DNA from: Pedobacter sp. PACM 27299
GTDB taxonomy: Bacteria > Bacteroidota > Bacteroidia > Sphingobacteriales > Sphingobacteriaceae
Assembly: GCF_001412655.1 (NCBI RefSeq)
Contig: NZ_CP012996.1
Span: forward strand, 3,968,001 to 4,032,000
DNA: 64,000 bases
Direction of reading: 5' to 3'
Positions 41,859-51,413 of the stretch are shown here, piece after piece (the first letter of the stretch is position 1; the number at the start of each line of letters is the position of its first letter). Below the pieces are notes generated by a model. That model had not been told where the DNA came from. It ran no database searches and was given only the letters and a program-made list of their open reading frames with translations. Position numbers and translations under genes: made by a program.

Positions 41859-43055
41859 TTATTTGCCCGAGAGCTTATCCCGAAAATAATCCTGACCGGA
41901 TCCTTCTGCCATCCCGTACGCGGTGTTGCGATGGCCATCTCCGTTTCGGTCAGCGACCATCCCTCCTGATTTTCCTTTTGAGGCGGCTATTCCGCTCACC
42001 GTCCCAATCGCTGCAGCTCCAGTGCTCACTACCATAGAATTGACTTTACTCAACATCGAATTACCTCCGCCTGCATGTACCACGTAATTGGCTACCGTTG
42101 GCACAGAGAAATAACCCAGGATTCCAATGATCATAAATATCAAATAAGCGGTATCTGTACTGGAGAAAAAGGTATCCCCATTCTGCTGAACCTCTGAAAT
42201 ATCAAGTTTCAACATGTTCTGCTGGATTTTTCCCAGAATGGCACCAAAAATATTGGCGATTGGCAACCATAGAAAAATGTTGATGTACCTGGCGATCCAA
42301 ACCGTTAATGTATGCTGCAAACCATCGTAGACTGCTAAACCTAAAACAATAGGCCCAAGTATGGCAAGGACAATCAGAAAAAAGGTTCTCATGGTATTGA
42401 TACAAAGTGCTGCAGCCTGATAAAGCAATTCCAACACCTCAGAAATAAACTGCTTAAAGCCGTGTCGCATTTTATAATCCTGCCGATCAGCCCAGAACTT
42501 GATGTCATTTCCAATACTTTCCATCCAGCCTTCATCAGTTCCGGAGGTTTTGTTAGGATGACTGAGTTTATACCATTTTGCCCTATCACCTCCCCCATCT
42601 GTGCCCACATAAGCCTTCCAATTGTCTGTTTTCTTCAATTCCAATTCCTTCTTTTTCAGCAAAGCCTTTATCGCGGAATCAGAATTCAGTTTCATTGCTG
42701 ATGTTCCGGCAACAGTTACACTGAGCACACCGTTCATTACACTCAGCAGTACAGGAAACAATAAAATAGCAAGACCAAGCGTAAAAGGACGCAACAAAGG
42801 ATATACATCCACAGGTTCGGCAGAGGCAATCTGCCTCCAGACCCTACTGGCGATATACCACAGGGCCCCAAAGCCAGCTACTGATCTACCTAGACCAATC
42901 ATATCCGAACAAAGCGGAATCATTTCCGCATATACCTTATCTAACACAGATTGCAATCCACCTAGATAGCCTGCAGCTCCCTGAGCAAAGACTCCGGTAG
43001 GAAATCCGAAAATTCCCAGCAGAATTAATAAACAAAAAAATGTTCTTGTATGCAT
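41859..43055 (-). CDS. traJ: Conjugative transposon protein TraJ
   Basis: A 398-residue integral membrane protein with a signal-like N-terminus and about six membrane helices, including YLIFMIIGILGYFSVPTVAN. It corresponds to TraJ (VirB6-like), the inner-membrane core of the mating bridge. It lies between the TraI-like trio and TraK in the standard order. The C-terminal tail is soluble and glycine-rich. Confidence 0.9.
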   Translation of the reverse strand: MHTRTFFCLLILLGIFGFPTGVFAQGAAGYLGGLQSVLDKVYAEMIPLCSDMIGLGRSVAGFGALWYIASRVWRQIASAEPVDVYPLLRPFTLGLAILLFPVLLSVMNGVLSVTVAGTSAMKLNSDSAIKALLKKKELELKKTDNWKAYVGTDGGGDRAKWYKLSHPNKTSGTDEGWMESIGNDIKFWADRQDYKMRHGFKQFISEVLELLYQAAALCINTMRTFFLIVLAILGPIVLGLAVYDGLQHTLTVWIARYINIFLWLPIANIFGAILGKIQQNMLKLDISEVQQNGDTFFSSTDTAYLIFMIIGILGYFSVPTVANYVVHAGGGNSMLSKVNSMVVSTGAAAIGTVSGIAASKGKSGGMVADRNGDGHRNTAYGMAEGSGQDYFRDKLSGK

Positions 43056-43064
43056 AAAATAGAT

Positions 43065-43712
43065 TTAAGGATATAAACTCATGACCTCGCGCAACTCTCG
43101 CTGCTGAATTTCTCGCTGAGCTACCAGCAAGCCCGTCTCGGTATTGAAGCTTCTCAGAAACATCAGTTTATGCTGTACCCGCTTAAAAATCCCGTCGATG
43201 GCCCGAAGCCGTTCATCATCACTCATTCGCAGTTTGGAGGAAGTGATCACCATTAACAGCTCATCGATGTGATCCAGGCTTTGCTCAAATAACTGCTGAT
43301 AAACTCTGCCTAAATATTCCAACTCATCCAGGTTAAAGGCGCCGGAAGATCTGAACTGAACAAAAGCAGCCCTATATTCATTAATAATGTTCTTCTGGTA
43401 AGTAATGATATCGGCAACCCTTCTGTATTTTTTCACCTCCGGACTGACTAGCATTAAACCATCGAGGAAAAACTCATGCAAAGAGAAATTACCCTTAGAA
43501 ATGTTCCGAATCAGGTTGTAGCCCCCACTAACTACAGTCCAGCCCTTTTTCATGTCCTGAAGAATATTTTTCAACTGGCTCAGTTTCTCTACATTTAGTA
43601 GCAGTTGCTGCACCTCGGTAGACTGTGCCTTGAGCTGAACAGTTGCGCTAAGTAATAACAGCAACAGTCCAAAGCAAACACACAATCGTTTTGATTTATT
43701 CAATGATCCCAT
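43065..43712 (-). CDS. TraI-like secreted protein, copy 3
   Basis: A 215-residue protein with a signal peptide (1-29, ending LKAQ) and a helical, coiled-coil-like body: QQLLLNVEKLSQLKNILQD, GNFSLHEFFLDGL, LRMSDDERLRAIDG. This is the group some databases call TerB-like proteins of conjugative elements. It is the last of three tandem relatives, which share an ISKGNFSLH-type motif. It overlaps the preceding gene by 17 bp. Confidence 0.75.
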   Translation of the reverse strand: MGSLNKSKRLCVCFGLLLLLLSATVQLKAQSTEVQQLLLNVEKLSQLKNILQDMKKGWTVVSGGYNLIRNISKGNFSLHEFFLDGLMLVSPEVKKYRRVADIITYQKNIINEYRAAFVQFRSSGAFNLDELEYLGRVYQQLFEQSLDHIDELLMVITSSKLRMSDDERLRAIDGIFKRVQHKLMFLRSFNTETGLLVAQREIQQRELREVMSLYP

Positions 43713-44352
43713 AATGATATTTTAACTTTTGAATAGATATAATTTCATTTTCCTTGGCCTGAACAAATGCATAAACTTCCTGACAAAAATTCTGGCTAAA
43801 CTCCAGCTTCTCCCGCATGGCCGCAGATAGCTTATCAAGCCGCATCATCCGCTGGTCTGTGGTTATTTCTACTTTTCCTGAAACCACGACTAAAGCAAGC
43901 TCCTCCAGATCTTTCAAACATTCCTCGATGACACCCGCCTGTACTTCCCGCACATACAACTTAGCTTCTGTCGTCAATAACCCATTCCCATTAATCAGGT
44001 TAAAGGATTTTAGAATCGAAGCTTGATCGGCAATAATATCTGCAACTTTACCATGACCAGAGATTTGGGGACTAACCAGCTTTAATGAGGATATGAAAGT
44101 GCGATGCAACGAGAATTCTCCATTACTGAAATCCTTGATGGTATTAAGACCAGATCCCACTAACTCATAGCCCTTTTTGGCCTGCCCGATATAAAACTGT
44201 AGCGCGGCAATTTGCTGTAACAAGTATCGTTTCTGAGTCTTTTTTTGCTTAAAAAACTCTCCAAAGGTTTGTCCTAGTACTGTACCTGAAAAACCAGACA
44301 ACCCGAAGGCCAGCAATAACGCCAATCCATAAACTTTAGTTTTCGATGCCAT
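43696..44352 (-). CDS. TraI-like secreted protein, copy 2
   Basis: A 218-residue secreted protein (signal to about VLGQ) of the same family as its neighbours: GLNTIKDFSNGEFSLHRTF and VEITTDQRMMRLDKLS. The copies differ enough to be old duplicates. It overlaps both flanking genes by 17 bp each, so the three are co-translated. Confidence 0.75.
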   Translation of the reverse strand: MASKTKVYGLALLLAFGLSGFSGTVLGQTFGEFFKQKKTQKRYLLQQIAALQFYIGQAKKGYELVGSGLNTIKDFSNGEFSLHRTFISSLKLVSPQISGHGKVADIIADQASILKSFNLINGNGLLTTEAKLYVREVQAGVIEECLKDLEELALVVVSGKVEITTDQRMMRLDKLSAAMREKLEFSQNFCQEVYAFVQAKENEIISIQKLKYHYGIIE

Positions 44353-45043
44353 AGATTTCCTTTAAAGTCACTATCTCATCCAATGATTTAGCTCGCCCGA
44401 TACTCAGACCAATATTTTGTCCATTAAACTGTTTGAGATCAGTATAATTGACGTCCATTTTTTCAGCTGCCTCATTAATAATTTCCAGCCGTTTAGCATC
44501 AGACATCTGAGTCTTAAAGGAATTCACCACCAGCAGAACCTGGTCAATATTCTTTATACTCTCCTCCAGTATCCCTCCATAAATCTTTTCCATATTGTCC
44601 AATTCAACAGAAGTAAAATGTTTATCTTTTTTGAACAGGTTCCAGGCCCACTTATATTCATCCATGATGGCCACCTGCCGCCCGGTCAGATCTTTAATTC
44701 TTTTGTAATAAGTGATGGCAGATTTGATTTTCCAGAGTTCCTGATAATAGCCCTGATATAAATCGCGCTGTTTTTCCGTCCAGTCTGCGATTTCTCCGAG
44801 CTTTAGCTTAGAGAGTTGATTCTCCAGAGCCTTCTGTGCATTTTGAAGCCAGATGGTTTCATTCTGGAGACGCTGGATCTTTAAATCAACAGCTTTGATT
44901 ACCTTCTTTACCCCTGCCCGGATTACTTCCAGGACAGCTACCTGTGCGGTCGCGCCTTTGGGCAAAGCCACAAATAGCGTCATCGTACTTATTGGCAGAA
45001 TGACCATAAATTGTTTCATAAGCTTAACTATATTCATATCCAA
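44336..45043 (-). CDS. traI: TraI-like secreted protein, copy 1
   Basis: A 235-residue protein with a signal peptide (to about GATA) and long helices (VIKAVDLKIQRLQNETIWLQ, and AKRLEIINEAAEKMDV). It occupies the position after TraG of TraI (DUF4141) in CTnDOT-type operons, probably a periplasmic VirB5-like pilus-associated part. It is first of three related genes. Confidence 0.78.
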   Translation of the reverse strand: MDMNIVKLMKQFMVILPISTMTLFVALPKGATAQVAVLEVIRAGVKKVIKAVDLKIQRLQNETIWLQNAQKALENQLSKLKLGEIADWTEKQRDLYQGYYQELWKIKSAITYYKRIKDLTGRQVAIMDEYKWAWNLFKKDKHFTSVELDNMEKIYGGILEESIKNIDQVLLVVNSFKTQMSDAKRLEIINEAAEKMDVNYTDLKQFNGQNIGLSIGRAKSLDEIVTLKEIYGIEN

Positions 45044-45065
45044 AACTTGATTGTTTACAACCTCT

Positions 45066-47537
45066 TTATTGTTTATTGTTTTTAGCCCTGAGCTCCTGAG
45101 CCAACACCATTATCCCCTTTTGCATGCTGCCGTACTTTTGCGCGTACTCTTGTACCATCAGCTTTTCCTTTTCTTCGGTGGTATAGCAGAGATACTCTTC
45201 CATGGAAACCTCAGTACGGTAAACTTTACTGTGCTGCTGCCCCAAAGCGATAAAGACTTCCTTGTACTTCCGTGATGGATCATTTGCTTTGTTCATCGAT
45301 AAAATCTGCGCTTTCTGTTTATCGTCCAGACCTAAAAGCTCCTGTAAAAGGTCAAACTTGTTCTGATATTTACTTTGGTCCAGCAGGATCTTGCAATCGG
45401 AATTGTTGATGATGGCTTGTTTGACAATGGGTGATGAAATGATGTCTTCGATTTCCTGTGTAACTACTATCGGTTCTCCATAAAACTTACGCATGGTTTT
45501 GTATAAATACTGGATGTACTCGGCCATTCCTTCTTTAGCTATCGCTTTCCAGGCTTCCTCAATCAGCACCACCTTTCGGATCCCTTTCAGCTTCCTCATT
45601 TTAGAAATGATGAGCTCCATAATGACCAGTGTCACCACTGGAAACAGGATCGGATGATCCTTTACGTTATCCAGCTCAAAGACAATAAAGCGTTCATGCA
45701 GCATATCCAGGTTCTGGGAGGCATTGAGCAAATAATCAAATTCTCCCCCACGGTAATATGGATTTAACACATAAAGGAAATTGCTGATGTCAAAATCCTT
45801 TTCCTTAACATTACCATCTTCCAATACCTTTAAATATTCATTCATCAGGTAATCATAGAAGGAATTGAAACAAGGAAAAACATCGTTGTGCTGGCTTAAA
45901 TAAGCATAATAGCCAGTCAATGCATTTGAAATCGCTACATATTCTGATCTACGATAAGGCTCATCATCCTTTTTCCAAAGTGCTAATAGTAAAGTTTTAA
46001 TACTCTCTTTTTTCTCTGTATCCAGCGACTCTCCTTCTGCTAGAAAAAAGGGATTGAACTGAATTGGGCTAGCTTCAGAATAGGTAAAGTAATAACCTCC
46101 CAGCAGCTCACAAAGTCCTTTATAACTATGACCAATGTCAATCAGTACACAGTGAGCTCCCTGCTGATGGTAACTGCGCATGATATGGTTTACCAGAAAG
46201 GATTTCCCAGATCCAGAGCCACCGATCAGCATTTTTGAACGGTTTGAGGTCCATCCCAGTTGCATAGGCTCGTCAGAAATATCCACGTGTACTGGTTTCC
46301 CAGACAAGCGATCGCCAAGACGAATTCCAAAAGGACTTAAAGAAGACCTGTAATTACTTTCCAGGTTAAAAAGACACGTGGCCTGCTCAATGAAAGTGTC
46401 AAAAGTGTCATTCATTGGGAAATCTGCCTGATTTCCCGGCAAACCTGCAAACCAAATCTGTGCAGCGCCATCAGTCTCCAACTTGGCTACCCCATCCAAC
46501 TGTGCCATTGCTGCGCTAACCAGATTCTTGCATTTTTTCATTTTGAACGCCTCATCTGCCCAAACTAAAAGGTTAAAATGGGCTTTTACAGGCTGTCTTC
46601 CTAAGGCAATCGCTTCGTTCAAAAAATCATTGACGCTATCTCTTGAAATGGCATTTTCACGGGAGTAAGCAGATAAGGACTGTAAACGAAGTTTCTTAGA
46701 TTCAAGCCGTTTTAAAGTCTTCTGCTCATCCTCAATAAAGAGATACTGATTAAATACGTGATTACAGTTCAAAAGTCCTCCCAGAGGTGAAGCAAAACCA
46801 ACAGAAAACTTAGTACGGTCGGTACTATACTTATCGTAATTAATCCTACTCCCCACCATAGCTGGCAAATCGGCCGTATCAGAAAGGCTGTACAGATCGG
46901 TATACTGATCGCCGATTTTGATTCCACTATCGATATGAATGTCCCGAATACCAGCAGCCCCGTCTTTAGGTAATAAGAATAAATAACGTTCAATAATCCC
47001 GGGTTGGTTCGCTGTCCCGGAAAGCGCATCATCATCTAGCTTCTGTAAAGTCACATAACCACTATCGGTTAATATTCGCTCAAATTGCCCCGCAGCATCC
47101 AAAAACTCTCCATATAAACCAGAGGTTATCACTTGTGTTGGAACAATGGATTTTCTAAGGATATTACTATATGACGAACTTGAAAGTTTCCTTGCAGATG
47201 GTTTCATGGTGAGAAAGACAAAGCATTCATGTTCCATAAATTCCCGCTCATTAAAGAAAGCTTCACTACTCCTAGAAAGTACATCATTCCCTGCCCTTTC
47301 ATAATCTGCCCGATATGCGCTTTCAAAAAACCAATCAGATTTATGAAAAACTGTATGTGGTAACAATACCCGTATGGCCTTTACCCAGCTTTGGTGATAA
47401 TTCTCATAATCCCTGTTTGATAAAGTAAAAATCTCTGGTAACGTCAACCTGTAAGCAATCGTGATATCCCCATGCATGGAAATGATCGCATTGTGTTCCA
47501 CTTTGTGAAGTGGGAAAATATTTGCTGCTTCTACCAT
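45066..47537 (-). CDS. traG: Conjugative transposon ATPase TraG (VirB4-like)
   Basis: An 823-residue cytoplasmic ATPase with Walker A IGGSGSGKSFLV near residue 440 and a Walker B region VVLIEEAWKAIA near residue 660. It powers assembly of the conjugation channel, the role of VirB4 in type IV secretion. The gene overlaps TraF by 7 bp and is followed 22 bp later by the TraI-like trio. The length is normal. Confidence 0.93.
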   Translation of the reverse strand: MVEAANIFPLHKVEHNAIISMHGDITIAYRLTLPEIFTLSNRDYENYHQSWVKAIRVLLPHTVFHKSDWFFESAYRADYERAGNDVLSRSSEAFFNEREFMEHECFVFLTMKPSARKLSSSSYSNILRKSIVPTQVITSGLYGEFLDAAGQFERILTDSGYVTLQKLDDDALSGTANQPGIIERYLFLLPKDGAAGIRDIHIDSGIKIGDQYTDLYSLSDTADLPAMVGSRINYDKYSTDRTKFSVGFASPLGGLLNCNHVFNQYLFIEDEQKTLKRLESKKLRLQSLSAYSRENAISRDSVNDFLNEAIALGRQPVKAHFNLLVWADEAFKMKKCKNLVSAAMAQLDGVAKLETDGAAQIWFAGLPGNQADFPMNDTFDTFIEQATCLFNLESNYRSSLSPFGIRLGDRLSGKPVHVDISDEPMQLGWTSNRSKMLIGGSGSGKSFLVNHIMRSYHQQGAHCVLIDIGHSYKGLCELLGGYYFTYSEASPIQFNPFFLAEGESLDTEKKESIKTLLLALWKKDDEPYRRSEYVAISNALTGYYAYLSQHNDVFPCFNSFYDYLMNEYLKVLEDGNVKEKDFDISNFLYVLNPYYRGGEFDYLLNASQNLDMLHERFIVFELDNVKDHPILFPVVTLVIMELIISKMRKLKGIRKVVLIEEAWKAIAKEGMAEYIQYLYKTMRKFYGEPIVVTQEIEDIISSPIVKQAIINNSDCKILLDQSKYQNKFDLLQELLGLDDKQKAQILSMNKANDPSRKYKEVFIALGQQHSKVYRTEVSMEEYLCYTTEEKEKLMVQEYAQKYGSMQKGIMVLAQELRAKNNKQ

Positions 47538-47881
47538 GATTTCTTTTTATCTAAATGAATAGCTGAACTTTTTAACCCGGTAAATAACCTGCGGGAACGA
47601 AAGATCAAGCTTTTAGGTAAACCACGTTTTGCCATAAACTTCATCAACCCGTGCTCTCCAAACCGATGACTTAAACGAAAAACCATAAAAAACAATAGAC
47701 TCCCCAAGCCCAGTATGATTGGTAAGATTCCTATTAATCCAATGCCCAGCAGGTACAATACAGCAAAACCAATCAGCAACAATACCAGGCCAATCGCCAG
47801 CCAGGCAATGTATTGCCCTTTTAGCCCACGGAATTCAATAGGTTTAGAAACCCCTTTATTAATATGATAGATGCTAGCCAT
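47531..47881 (-). CDS. traF: Conjugative transposon protein TraF (DUF4133)
   Basis: A 116-residue inner-membrane protein with two adjacent helices (about 26-72), the N-terminal YHINKGVSKPIEFRGLKGQY and a basic C-terminus typical of DUF4133. VirB3-like role. It overlaps TraG by 7 bp and lies 2 bp after TraE. Confidence 0.9.
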   Translation of the reverse strand: MASIYHINKGVSKPIEFRGLKGQYIAWLAIGLVLLLIGFAVLYLLGIGLIGILPIILGLGSLLFFMVFRLSHRFGEHGLMKFMAKRGLPKSLIFRSRRLFTGLKSSAIHLDKKKSW

Positions 47882-47883
47882 GA

Positions 47884-48225
47884 TTAAACCCCGAAAAAAG
47901 ACTTTAAAACGGTAGCCACTACCACCAGAAAAATACAGGAACCAAACCAGGCAGAAGCCACTTTCGAAGTATCTGGCTCACCAGCATTCCATTTATTGAA
48001 TACCTTGATTGCACCTACTAGGCCCACAACAGCGCCAATTGCATACATCAGGTTAGTCCCGGAATTGAAATAACTTTTGACCTCCGTGGTGGCCTGCTGA
48101 ATACCTGCGGTACCACTTTGAGCGTAAAGTATCACGCTCTGCAACACATTTACGACACAAAGCACGATGGCCATTAGCCAGGAACTGGCCAGCATTTTCT
48201 TTTTAGAAGATGGATGAAAACTCAT
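47884..48225 (-). CDS. traE: Conjugative transposon protein TraE (DUF4134)
   Basis: A 113-residue membrane protein with a signal-type first helix and two further helices (GTNLMYAIGAVVGLVGAIKV and CIFLVVVATVLK), a VirB2-like major pilin candidate of the DUF4134 family. It is the first recognisable gene of the tra operon. Confidence 0.9.
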   Translation of the reverse strand: MSFHPSSKKKMLASSWLMAIVLCVVNVLQSVILYAQSGTAGIQQATTEVKSYFNSGTNLMYAIGAVVGLVGAIKVFNKWNAGEPDTSKVASAWFGSCIFLVVVATVLKSFFGV

Positions 48226-48289
48226 AAGGAAGTATTATAGATAGCGTGGATAAAGGACCTTGAATTGTTAATTGAAGAGCAAGGATAAA

Positions 48290-48613
48290 TTACCCCGGGC
48301 TTGCAGCTGCTACCTGAGCAGTGAACCTGATCAAATCAGCACTAATAATGCTCATCCCTTCTGGTAGCCTACTCTTCCCCATTATTTCAGCTTCCCTATC
48401 GTCGGCTGTTTCCATATCCGCAGGAGATACCCCAACCTTTTTATCAGCTATAGCCGACCGTTGTAATGGTATACCGGACACCAAAAATTTAGAATTAAAA
48501 AAAACAGACAAATTCTTTCGGTAAAACAGCAACAAGACAGCCGCATACCATACAATAGAAAAGACAAGAAAAACAACCAGTACTCCCTGCCATGAAAAAT
48601 GTTGTAGTATCAT
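48290..48613 (-). CDS. Single-pass membrane protein before TraE
   Basis: A 107-residue protein with one membrane helix (about 11-31) and a soluble acidic tail. It precedes TraE by 64 bp in the same direction. A TraD-like position, but the sequence is not recognisable. Probably part of the transfer operon. Confidence 0.6.
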   Translation of the reverse strand: MILQHFSWQGVLVVFLVFSIVWYAAVLLLFYRKNLSVFFNSKFLVSGIPLQRSAIADKKVGVSPADMETADDREAEIMGKSRLPEGMSIISADLIRFTAQVAAASPG

Positions 48614-48708
48614 AGACCTTTACTTTTCCCGGCACCCCATTGTGCCGGGAATACAAAAGCAAAGGTTCAGAGATTACAAAACTTCATTTCCCATATGGGA
48701 TAAATAGC

Positions 48709-49590
48709 CTACAAAAGGCCTCTTACGCTTCCCCAGTCATCCTCATCGTCCATCTTTTTTATAACCGAGTCACGCATCAGATCCAGAAACTGTGTCCTAC
48801 TCAACCGCTTCCTGGATTTCATATTATCAAAACCTTTCTTAGGAACACCCAGATTTACCCCGAAAAATTCACCGAGTCCTTCAAAAAACTCCACGATGCC
48901 AATCTCTCCCTCATTAATCTGTTTGTTTAAATGAATGGCATGGGCAACCTCGATCAAATTGATTGTCTCACCGGTCCATTTAAAGGGTTTCCGTAATTTA
49001 CCAAACCTGTCTATCGTGGTACTGGATAAGATAGGTTTAGGTTCAAGTTCATACAATAACGAGAGTAGGTCTGTTCGTAGCCGCTCATAAGCCATAATTC
49101 TGGCAAACAACTCTCCAGTTACTGTACTACCAGCAGACTCATAAGCTGGGACAACCGGAAGCAATACATTTTGAGAGTCTGCATTCTCCGTAAAAAATAA
49201 AGCATCAAGCTCCTGGCCTTTTAAAATGAAATACTTGTAATGAAAAGCATAAGCATCAAAAAAGCGGGCAATGCGCTGAAGTTCCCCCTGATAATGCCTT
49301 TTAAGCAAACACAAATTATCATGAGGTAACGTCAAACATACCAAGTGTTTTTCCTGGTAATAAATCAATAAACTTCTAAAACTAGGATATAAGTGTTTGT
49401 GGAAATTGATCTCCAAGACTGGATCATCAACAGGATGAAGAATCCTTAAATCTCCTAAAACGGAGATAACCTGTGACTCCTGCTCACGCAAAATAGCGGT
49501 TGGATGTCCTTTAGATTGTGAGAGGATTTTCAAGTCCTCCTCTAAAACTGTAAACGCTCTAAGCGCATTTTCATTCATGCCATCATTCAT
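48709..49590 (-). CDS. rteC: RteC-domain regulatory protein
   Basis: A 293-residue protein of the RteC family: FHKHLYPSFRSLLIYYQEKH near the middle and KPFKWTGETINLIEVAHAIH in the C-terminal DNA-binding half, ending in a conserved SRTQFLDLMRDSVIKKMD. RteC activates excision in CTnDOT. In Pedobacter-type elements the relative lies next to the tra genes as here. Its own promoter region contains repeated AATAAGGG motifs. RteA/RteB partners are not in the window. Confidence 0.85.
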   Translation of the reverse strand: MNDGMNENALRAFTVLEEDLKILSQSKGHPTAILREQESQVISVLGDLRILHPVDDPVLEINFHKHLYPSFRSLLIYYQEKHLVCLTLPHDNLCLLKRHYQGELQRIARFFDAYAFHYKYFILKGQELDALFFTENADSQNVLLPVVPAYESAGSTVTGELFARIMAYERLRTDLLSLLYELEPKPILSSTTIDRFGKLRKPFKWTGETINLIEVAHAIHLNKQINEGEIGIVEFFEGLGEFFGVNLGVPKKGFDNMKSRKRLSRTQFLDLMRDSVIKKMDDEDDWGSVRGLL

Positions 49591-50163
49591 AGATATGTAG
49601 ATTGATTAAGCCTGACTTGCCTGTTCACTGGCGACAACTTTTCACGGGGTCAGGTCATGATGGCTCAAAAATGTGCAATACAGCGACAGCACCCAATAAG
49701 GGAAAACCTTGATTTGAGTAAAATAAGGGTAAACCCTTACACACCAAGTTAGGACTCACCATCCTAATCTACTAGCAGATCGTATTAAAAAACAATTAAA
49801 TTTTGATCGTGAAATAATTGAGCATATCAATATTATTCCTAGGCGCTCTACCTCGTTTTATTCACAAATGCAGTACGAAATTTGAAAGACTTAAACTCTG
49901 CTTGAAGCGACTCTAACTTAGAAAAGTAGAATAAAATGATATTCTATACGCCCCCCTGCAGAGATGATTCGTAGCCAGTTCCAAAAAAGAAATTAAAGTT
50001 ATCATAATTATATGGGTCCTTAGGACAATCAGCTATGGCTGATCTATGGTCTCTAAAAGCTGGCATTACCCTAACAGTGATTTAATATTGTTTAGCTAGA
50101 TTGAATCACATTTTTATTCACAAAATACACATCAGGTCTTAATTTAAAAAATAGCAAGCTACC
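49591..50163. other. Non-coding gap upstream of rteC
   Basis: No gene is visible in 573 bp. The main features are the two AATAAGGG repeats at 49695-49739. This is where a transfer origin or operator could lie. Confidence 0.5.
49695..49739 (+). repeat. Repeated AATAAGGG motif with inverted repeat
   Basis: AATAAGGGAAAACCTT (49695-49710) recurs as AATAAGGGTAAACCCTT (49722-49738). The second copy contains TAAGGGT-AA-ACCCTTA, a perfect 7-bp inverted repeat (49724-49739). It lies about 105-150 bp before the rteC start. Confidence 0.45.
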
Positions 50164-50625
50164 TCATTTTTTTGAAGAGAGCCTTTCAATATGCACATTG
50201 ATCATCTTCTCTTGATTGCTTTCGTCATGCTGCGAGAGAATCTCTTTGATAATGTGGTACTGTACATGATCAGGCAAAGAGGCGAATTTTTCATAAACTT
50301 CTGCATCTTTGAAACACTCTTTGAGGTCGCCTTCTAAGGCAAGTCGGTTGTCGGAGGTTTTATACATGGTCACCACAACTTCATTTCCCCCTTTTTTACC
50401 AATAGCTTTGCGTATTTCACTATTGATTGAAATACGCTTATCCTCTCCTTTCAACGGGGCAAGGTTTAAGTTTTTAAATTCATAATGATCAATATTGCCG
50501 GATACTTTTATAGAACCCCATTTACCACGGATATCCTTTGTCCCCGGTATAACCAAATGATAAGTCCAGGCTCCCTTACCGGGCACATGCTGAAGGATGA
50601 GTTTTTTGTTTTTGAGTAGTTCCAT
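50164..50625 (-). CDS. DUF1905/YdeI-like protein
   Basis: A 153-residue protein with an N-terminal DUF1905 beta-barrel (about 8-92, KGAWTYHLVIPGTKDIRGKW and VTMYKTSDNRLALEGDLKEC) and a C-terminal YdeI/OmpD-associated helical region (about 98-150, ending in NVHIERLSSKK). The family is widespread with unknown function. It stands alone on the minus strand between rteC and the XRE regulator. Confidence 0.75.
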   Translation of the reverse strand: MELLKNKKLILQHVPGKGAWTYHLVIPGTKDIRGKWGSIKVSGNIDHYEFKNLNLAPLKGEDKRISINSEIRKAIGKKGGNEVVVTMYKTSDNRLALEGDLKECFKDAEVYEKFASLPDHVQYHIIKEILSQHDESNQEKMINVHIERLSSKK

Positions 50626-50940
50626 GGTTTTTTCAGGTATAGATAATCGTTCTTATTTGTTAACCATTATTATGTTCAGAAAATCGAACCACAAAAACCT
50701 TCCTTGCTAATGTTGGCAGCTATATCTTTTAATTAGAGAGTGCTTTCTACCTAATTATTGTAGAAAAGGTTTAAGTAAGTGAGAAAAAAAATATTTAGCC
50801 AGACAAAATATTAAACAGACGCAAGCCACGCAATATGTTTTTTAACTCTTAAAAACTTATTGATAAAGACCGATTTACATAAAACCCATAAGATAAAACT
50901 CTCTTGGTTGTTAATAATTCATAAATATATTCACTCTACC
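50626..50940. other. Intergenic stretch
   Basis: A 315-bp A+T-rich gap with nothing recognisable on either strand. Confidence 0.5.
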
Positions 50941-51180
50941 CTACTCTACATCGTTCCACCGGACTTCCAACAGTTCTTTCGGTTCAATTCCTAAACCTTT
51001 CGCAAGATCAATAATTGTAAGTAATGTAGGATTAATCTTTCCGTCCACATACCTTTTGATGTCACTATGTTCGACATTACAATTAGCTGCAATTTTACGA
51101 TAAGAAAGTCCACTAGCTTCCTTTAATACTTCAAGCCTTTCTCCGAACCTCTTTAAATATTTATCTTCTTTCTCTCCCAT
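50941..51180 (-). CDS. XRE-family helix-turn-helix regulator
   Basis: A 79-residue DNA-binding protein from ATG at 51180 (a longer GTG start at 51240 is unlikely because it runs through the palindrome). The helix-turn-helix is LSYRKIAANCNVEHSDIKRY followed by GKINPTLLTIIDLAKGLG. It is divergent from a plus-strand promoter; an 11-bp inverted repeat (51223-51246) between the two is its likely operator. It probably controls both itself and the transcript to its right. Confidence 0.75.
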   Translation of the reverse strand: MGEKEDKYLKRFGERLEVLKEASGLSYRKIAANCNVEHSDIKRYVDGKINPTLLTIIDLAKGLGIEPKELLEVRWNDVE

Positions 51181-51222
51181 GGTTATACTTTGGTATGAAA
51201 GGTCAGAGAAAACAGGAAAAAC

Positions 51223-51246
51223 ATTGTTGTGTTTTAACACAACAAT
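51223..51246 (+). promoter_or_regulatory. 24-bp palindrome, probable XRE operator
   Basis: ATTGTTGTGTT (51223-51233), TT, then AACACAACAAT (51236-51246): an 11-bp perfect inverted repeat. Its left arm contains TTGTTG, a plausible -33 element 20 bp before the TATATTTG box. Confidence 0.65.
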
Positions 51247-51249
51247 TAG

Positions 51250-51257
51250 TATATTTG
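51250..51257 (+). promoter_or_regulatory. Rightward -7 box before the structured element
   Basis: TATATTTG is an exact TAnnTTTG match. With TTG at 51227-51229 it forms a complete Bacteroidota promoter directed toward 51414-51529. Confidence 0.6.
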
Positions 51258-51413
51258 ATATAACTAAAAAAAATGAATATGATTTAATAGATTTGCAGCA
51301 TCATATTGAAATTAATTATGGTGCTCACATAAACCTCAAAATCCGCACAAAGCTTAGGAACTTTATGGACAAAACGAGGATAGGTGAGTGCCCGGAACCT
51401 TATTATATCTTAG

